Source of the DNA: Lotus japonicus
Taxonomy: Eukaryota > Streptophyta > Magnoliopsida > Fabales > Fabaceae
NCBI RefSeq assembly: GCF_012489685.1
Contig: NC_080042.1
Coordinates: 18,738,150-18,802,149 of the forward strand
Reading direction: 5' to 3'
DNA: 64,000 bases
How positions within the stretch are numbered: the first letter of the stretch is position 1; each line of letters starts with the position of its first letter. Of the stretch, positions 58,901-64,000 are shown one piece after another. The position numbers were made by a program, and so were the translations under genes. The notes beneath the pieces are model-generated. The model saw only the letters and a program-made list of their open reading frames with translations, was not told the origin of the DNA and did not search any database.

Positions 58901-59504
58901 ACGATGCTCAGTTCACAATTTCCGAGCCTTTGCTTCAGTCCTAGGAAAAAAAACTCTGATGAAGACGATCCCAAAGTTGATGAGAATGTTTGCATCCAAT
59001 CAGCCTAACAAGAACAGCGCTAGATAAGTGGATTGAAGCCGCGACAGAAGATGCGCATCTTGGTCCCACACAAGCTACACAGGTGAAGGAGTTCCGGAAT
59101 CGGAATCCGCAGCAGTAATATACAGTATTTCGGAGGAATCACATGATTCTCAAGAAAACCTCGCAATCGGTGTGAGATGTGATAACTGGATCAACCTGTT
59201 GTTTCCAGAGAAGAAATTCTTCGCGCGAGCTTCTCCACAATCGCATCTGATAAGGTGACAAAGGGAGAAGATGAAACTTTATCGAGAGGTGTCACACGAA
59301 CTGGTGAATGCGGTGTCACAGGAGCTGGCGAATGCGGTGGCATGCGATTGGTGTGAACCTCTTGACGCGATGGACTTTGATGGCCGTAAGCCATACTTTC
59401 CAATGTTCAGGCACTAGATACCAAGTTAGAATTCTAGATCTAACAAAGAGAGAGAGAAGATGAACAGAAATGTTCGTATTGTGAATTTTCCATTAACTGA
59501 ATAT
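55960..59504 (-). mobile_element. Decayed Ty1/copia retrotransposon
   Basis: A minus-strand element whose primer-binding site TTGGTATCTAGTGCC lies at 59411-59424. The partial 5' LTR (59425-59504) is cut by the gypsy element. Its word TTCCATTAACTGAATATTGT recurs at about 55961-55980, in what should be the 3' LTR. Coding fragments run in the correct order from gag to RNase H with many stops, and the integrase core is missing. Confidence 0.7.
56190..59391 (-). pseudogene. Broken copia gag-pol fragments
   Basis: Gag starts near MAYGHQSPSRQEV (59391) and is soon frameshifted. Around 58110-57871 lies a protease-type block (TPDSGATHHVT, D-S-G). The frame then jumps to the end of integrase (SPDYLSLHVFGCSCYPFLRP, near 57790) with the GAG-pre-integrase and integrase core deleted. 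The linker, RT pieces (57090-56833; YVEDII in place of YVDDI), a further RT piece at 56775-56584 and RNase H (56450-56190, SWWSRKQTVVARN, degenerate) follow. Stops, shifts and the altered RT box make it dead. Confidence 0.72.
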
Positions 59505-59913
59505 TGTGATGAAGGTTCACAGCATAAGAAGCCCTTGGTTACTAAGTTCTATGTTAGGAGGAATAAGAAGAGTAAGACTTAGAAGGCTATTTCTAAGTCA
59601 TAAGTAGAATAAGAGAAATGAACTATGTTAGTCACTTCTAAATACAAGCTGTTGACAGTTGTAATTGCTGATGTCATGTTATTCTGTTATAGTTAGTTCT
59701 ATGATTTGTCTAAATAGGGAACTGCTCATTCTGTTAGGGCAGTTATTGACTGGGTAGTTGTTTGGGAGATTCTGGATCTCGAATTCCAATGGTTAGGGTT
59801 CTTGTTAGTGTTTCTTGATTCTTCTGTGTAATTCCTGAGAATTCAACCTCAGTTCTTGAGGATTGAGTCTCTGTTTTCTTCAATAAACCAGTAGCATTCC
59901 TGTGAGTTCATCA
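59505..59913 (+). repeat. 5' LTR of the gypsy element
   Basis: About 409 bp between the interrupted copia LTR and the primer-binding site, with TG and CA ends. A TTCAATAAACCAG stretch near its end resembles a polyadenylation signal. No second LTR is within the window, so the left edge is uncertain by two bases. Confidence 0.65.
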
Positions 59914-59955
59914 ATTGGTATCAGAGCACCGATCTAGGTGCTGTGCTATCAACAT

Positions 59956-62303
59956 ATGGTTGCTAGCATAATGGAATCTCGTGTAGATGCATTGGAGAGG
60001 ATTCTGGAATCGATGAATCGTGATAGGGAAGAAGACCGAAGAAATCGCGAAGAAGAGAGAAGGATTCGTGATGAAGATCGCAAGGAGCGCGCGATTGAGA
60101 GGGAAAGAGTCGAAGCTCGATTTCGCACTCTTGAGAAGATTGTGGAGAACATGGTTTCGAAACCAGAGGGAATCAATGGAGGCGAAAGCCACAGTGAAGA
60201 AATTCCGCAGAAAACAGGGGAAGAAAAGACGGTGAATGGAGATGACACCAGTGGAGAGAATGATGTGAACGGGGGAGAAATTAGGGTTCCTCGCACTGAA
60301 CCCACTCATACTGAACGTTGGAGGAAGCTTGACATCCCTATTTTTCAAGGGGATGAGGATGCATACAGTTGGATACAGAAGCTTGAGAGGTATTTCAAAC
60401 TCAAGGGAGCAACTGAAGAGGAAAAGATACAAGCTATCATGGTTGCCTTGGATGGAAAGGCTTTAAGCTGGTATCAATGGTGGGAAACTTGCAACACTGC
60501 CACCACTTGGGACAAATTTAAGGAGGCATTGTTAGCCAGGTTCCAAATAGCTACAGCTTCAAGTCCATTTGCTGCTCTCTTGGCTCTTAAACAGGATGGA
60601 ACTGTAGAAGAATTTGTGGAACAGTTTGAGAGGTTTGCTGGGATGCTCAGGGGGGTTGATGAAGAACACTACATGGATATTTTCATCAATGGATTGAAGG
60701 AGGAGGTGTCTGCAGAGATCAAGCTTTATGAACCAGGAACACTGGCTAAGATGGTTAAAAAAGCTTTGATGGTGGAGCAGAAAAATCTGGCAGTGAGCAA
60801 GGCTGGAACTACATCTCAGAGCAGGTATAACAATGCTTACAAACCCTCTTATAAGCCAAATTCTTTTCAGAAGTCTGTAACTGTTGAAACTGGAATTAAG
60901 AATGGAGGGGGAAATACTACACAGAGTGTGCAGTCCTCTAGTGGTAGTGTGATGGATAGATCTGTTAGTAGAACAAGTAGAGGAGGAACTTTTAAGAGAC
61001 TTTCAGGTGATGAGATGAAAGAAACACTGAGGAAAGGAGAATGTTTTAGGTGTGAGGAGAAATTTGGGCCCAATCATATAAGCAAGAACAAGCAATTTAG
61101 GGTTATGTTGATGGCTGAAGATGATGGGGAGGAGGATATAGAAACCCTAAGTGAGACACAAGAGGAGATTGAGGAAGCAATTGAACTCAAGCAACTTTCC
61201 TTATACAGCATCCAAGGAATTTCTACAAGGAAGTCCCTCAAAGTGTGGGGAATTCTGAATGGTACAACTATTGTGGTCCTAATAGATTGTGGGGCAACTC
61301 ACAATTTTATCTCTAAAGCAATGGCCAAACAATTGGGGTTGGTGATTACTGAAACCTCTACCTCTACTGTGGAAGTAGGTGATGGGCACAAGGTGCAGGG
61401 GAGTGGAGTGTGCAGGAAGGTTAGTGTGTTGATACCGGGCATAGAAGTGGTGCAAGATTTTTACCTCTTTGAGCTGAGGGGAGTGGATGTGGTTTTGGGA
61501 TTAGAATGGCTCGCTGGATTGGGTGATATTAAGGCAAACTTTGAGAAATTGACTTTGAAATTCAAGGTTGGAGGCCAGAAGGTGTTGTTGAAGGGAGAAC
61601 CAGAATTATTGAAGAGAGGAGTCTCAATTAATTCTGCAATTAAATCACTTCAGCAAGGGGAAGGATATGTGTTGCACTGTCAGATGTTAGAACAAGAACT
61701 GGCAACCAAGGAGGAGACACCAGCAGAGTTGCAATCAGTATTGAATCAATTTCCAGTTTTGTTTGAATCACCTACTGTTTTGCCACCTAGGAGGAGACAT
61801 GACCATGCCATCCATTTACAAGAAGGAGCATCAATTCCTAACATCAGGTCGTACAGATATCCCCACTATCAGAAAAATGAAATAGAGAAATTAGTTACTG
61901 AAATGCTCGATGCAGGGATTATTAGACCAAGTATTAGTCCCTATTCAAGCCCTGTGATCTTAGTAAGGAAGAAGGATGGGAGCTGGAGGTTTTGTGTTGA
62001 TTATAGAGCACTAAACAAGGTTACAATACCTAATAAGTTTCCTATTCCAGTGATTGATGAACTACTGGATGAGATAGGACCAGCTCGAGTTTTCTCAAAG
62101 ATAGACCTCAAGTTGAGTTACCATCAAATTATGATGAAGGAAGAAGACATTGAAAAAACTGCCTTTAGAACTCATGAGGGTCACTATGAGTTTATTGTGA
62201 TGCCCTTTGGCCTTACAAATGCTCCATCCACCTTTCAATCATTGATGAATGAGGTTCTCAAACCAGTTTTAAGAAAATGTGCATTGGTGTTTTTTGATGA
62301 TAT
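59956..62303 (+). pseudogene. gypsy Gag-Pol, cut inside the RT active site
   Basis: ATG 59956 (MVASIMESRVDAL) begins a frame open for about 783 codons. It starts with a charged coiled coil. The retrotransposon Gag domain (IPIFQGDEDAYSWIQKLERY to about residue 280) follows. The zinc knuckle near residue 361 reads CFRCEEKFGPNHISKNK, where the last expected Cys is Ser. Protease near residue 440 has DCGATHNF (DSGA is usual). RT motifs are VRKKDGSWRFCVDYRALNK, FSKIDLKLSYHQI and MPFGLTNAPSTFQ. The frame ends in the active-site word FFDDI, where the inserted LTR begins. Following codons read into that LTR and stop at 62397. Confidence 0.85.
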
Positions 62304-62707
62304 TGATGCAGCGGAAGTCGTACTAGGATTGCAAGCGCAAATCCTAAAAGAAAAGGTTTCTGGAATCCACCAGAAAGTAAGGGTTAGCAAGCACTGAACC
62401 CTAAAAAGATAACTCTGGAATCCACTAGTAAAGAGAGAAAAATCTCAAATTTGATTATCAATAATAAACTGAATAGGCTATTGCCTTACACGTGCTTAAA
62501 TAGAGAAATAGGAAAACCCTAATGAAACTAAAAATAATGAAAATCCTAACTAAAAGATCCTAAACTCAATTAGAAAGTAATTAAAAATAACAAATCCTAA
62601 CAAATTGATCCTAAACTTAATTAAAAACAGAATAGATTCGGAATGATCCTAAATATATTTAAAAATACTAAAAATAATAAATTCATAATTAATTTGCTCC
62701 TGCATCA
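62304..62707 (-). repeat. 3' LTR of the compact element
   Basis: Starts TGATGCAGCGGAAGTCG, ends GCTCCTGCATCA. Its first 163 bases match 63838-64000. Confidence 0.88.
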
Positions 62708-62742
62708 GGCTCTTCTTCTTGTGAAGAACTCGACCCCGAGTT

Positions 62743-63786
62743 CTAACGTAACAAAAAAAAAACAAAGGAGGCCTCTGTTCGGAACTCATGAACGACATTA
62801 AGAATGCCAGGGTCAAATACCCAAATTTGTGTAGAACTATCTGATGTCCGCATGAATGCGTCACAACCAAGTGCCTCTGATGTCTTTACATTCTCCTCTT
62901 CTTCCAAAGAACTTGACCACAAGTTCTCTTCTAAATAAAAGGCTTCAATATGCAAACCAACCAAACGAACAACACCACTACTACAACTTCGAACTATTTT
63001 TTCATCATCTCCTTCAACAAATATCTCATGAGCACCATCACTATCTTTAAGCAATTCTAACCTCTCCAGTTTCTCCAAAATAACATTGGGGGCTTTTGAA
63101 TTATAGGGGATAATGCTTTGTACTCTTGTAGGAAGCGGAGTTGAAGATTTGAATGTAAGAAACTCTGAGGACTTCATGTGGCCAAAGTTTTCATCTTTTG
63201 TAACGTCTACTTCCCTTGGTTTCTGCGCAGATGGTACCAAATCATCCACCAACATTTTTGCCTCATCTTCCATGTCAACAATAGAGGATGGCGCAAATGA
63301 AATTTGAGAATCTGATTCTGAAGAAGTTGCGTACATAGGTCTTGCAGATGGACATGAATTTGAAATAGGTTTTGGTAGGGGTTGTGGCAAGGAAATTGGA
63401 TTTGCAGTCGGTGATATGTTGGGGTAAGGATTGATAAGGTTGGATGTAGCAGGTTGGGGGTGTGGAGTTTCGGTGGTTTTAGAGGTTGGGTACTGAACTT
63501 GGTAATAAGGATGAGATACGGATGGTGAATGCAAAGATTGGGAAGGTAAAGATATAGCGGAACGATTGTTGTTGTTGTCGCGCGGAAACCTATGTGGTTT
63601 CCCTCTCCTGTCTCGTCGCCGGTTACCGTTGTTGGTATTGTTGATCTGCGCCGTTAAAGCCGCCGTGAACGTCGCCATATGTTGTATCATTTGTTGTGTC
63701 ATATGTTGCGTAATAGCAGTTAGGGCCGCGGTAAGAGCCGCGGTAACATCCTTTAGGTCTGCTTTGGTCATTGGTTGATCTTCCAT
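62743..63786 (-). CDS. Single ORF of the compact LTR element, unknown protein
   Basis: A 347-codon frame from ATG 63786, about 35 bp after the primer-binding site. The N-terminus is a helical Ala/Thr/Met-rich stretch (ADLKDVTAALTAALTAI, repeated HMTQQM/IQHMA) followed by a basic RRRDRRGKPHRF patch. This is the layout seen at the start of some gypsy Gag proteins. A Ser/Pro-rich linker follows, then an acidic C-terminal third (LEKLERLELLKD, AFYLEENLWSSSLEEEEN, STQIWVFDPGILNVVHEF). No zinc knuckle, protease or RT is visible. I do not recognise the family. The open frame in such a small element suggests a selected role, perhaps as an RNA-binding Gag substitute. Confidence 0.6.
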   Translation of the reverse strand: MEDQPMTKADLKDVTAALTAALTAITQHMTQQMIQHMATFTAALTAQINNTNNGNRRRDRRGKPHRFPRDNNNNRSAISLPSQSLHSPSVSHPYYQVQYPTSKTTETPHPQPATSNLINPYPNISPTANPISLPQPLPKPISNSCPSARPMYATSSESDSQISFAPSSIVDMEDEAKMLVDDLVPSAQKPREVDVTKDENFGHMKSSEFLTFKSSTPLPTRVQSIIPYNSKAPNVILEKLERLELLKDSDGAHEIFVEGDDEKIVRSCSSGVVRLVGLHIEAFYLEENLWSSSLEEEENVKTSEALGCDAFMRTSDSSTQIWVFDPGILNVVHEFRTEASFVFFLLR

Positions 63787-63837
63787 GGTTGATCAAGCAA
63801 AGAAAAGAGACAGGAGAAAGCCTGCTCTGATACCACT

Positions 63838-64000
63838 TGATGCAGCGGAAGTCGTACTAGGATTGCAAGCGCAAATCCTAAAAGAAAAGGTTTCTGGAAT
63901 CCACCAGAAAGTAAGGGTTAGCAAGCACTGAACCCTAAAAAGATAACTCTGGAATCCACCAGTAAAGAGAGAAAAATCTCAAATTTGATTATCAATAATA
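63838..64000 (-). repeat. 5' LTR of the compact element (cut by window end)
   Basis: 163 bp identical to the start of 62304-62707 except for one base. Confidence 0.88.

Larger units (their letters stand above)
59505..62303 (+). mobile_element. Ty3/gypsy retrotransposon, 5' part
   Basis: The LTR is about 59505-59913 (TGTGATGAAGG ... TTCATCA) and the primer-binding site TGGTATCAGAGCACC is at 59916-59930. It inserted into the LTR of the decayed copia element. The single gag-pol frame is cut at 62303 by the compact LTR element starting at 62304. The rest of pol and the 3' LTR would lie beyond that element, outside the window. Confidence 0.82.
62304..64000 (-). mobile_element. Compact non-autonomous LTR retrotransposon (partial)
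   Basis: The left (3') LTR is 62304-62707 (404 bp), with inverted ends TGATGCA / TGCATCA. The right (5') LTR starts at 63838 and runs off the window. I see one difference over the 163 bp that can be compared, so it is young. The primer-binding site TGGTATCAGAGCAGGC is at 63820-63835, and a purine tract (AAGAAGAAGAG) abuts the 3' LTR. The internal region is only 1130 bp and is nearly filled by one ORF. No pol domains are present. Confidence 0.85.

Overview
The window is AT-rich nuclear DNA of a flowering plant. The evidence is a spliced plant-type gene, Ty1/copia and Ty3/gypsy elements primed by initiator tRNA-Met, plant L1-type LINEs with a C-terminal RNase H, Helitron-like termini, Mutator-like elements and a decayed fragment of plastid DNA. 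The style of the Sirevirus, its envelope-like ORF and the LINEs suggests a legume, but that is inference from family resemblance, not a search. I saw no rRNA, tRNA, CRISPR array or bacterial-type operon.

Layout. 1-6508: LINE tails, a foldback, a 1.5-kb Mutator-like element carrying a pentatricopeptide-repeat fragment inserted into a LINE RNase H remnant, and AT-rich spacer. 6509-27430: a chain of Helitron-like termini, all pointing the same way, with long duplicated blocks and 204-bp tandem repeats. A young 10.7-kb Sirevirus (7778-18472, 5-bp target duplication CTCCC) is nested inside. 27521-34100: a nearly complete L1-type LINE on the minus strand, broken by a few point lesions. 34100-38809: spacer with two more decayed LINE RNase H ends. 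38810-43105: a complete non-autonomous LTR element (target duplication CATTT) that encodes only a Gag, whose end resembles the start of an envelope-like domain. 44556-45702: a second TIR element with a near-perfect 9-bp duplication. 46847-49330: the only host gene I can support, with three coding exons encoding 173 residues, a leader intron and a 160-bp minisatellite in its second coding intron. 51541-51802: a nuclear copy of plastid rpoC2. 51922-54902: MITEs. 55960-59500: a decayed copia element. 59505-62303: the 5' part of a Ty3/gypsy element. 62304-64000: a compact LTR element with one unknown 347-residue ORF, inserted into the reverse-transcriptase active-site codons of the gypsy element and cut by the window edge.

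How the parts relate. Most coding capacity belongs to retroelements. Gag packages element RNA; protease, integrase, reverse transcriptase and RNase H copy and insert it. The two elements without pol (38810-43105 and 62304-64000) would have to borrow those enzymes from relatives such as the Sirevirus. The window records several nested events: the MULE in a LINE, the Sirevirus in a Helitron-like block, the gypsy element in a copia LTR, and the compact element in the gypsy element.
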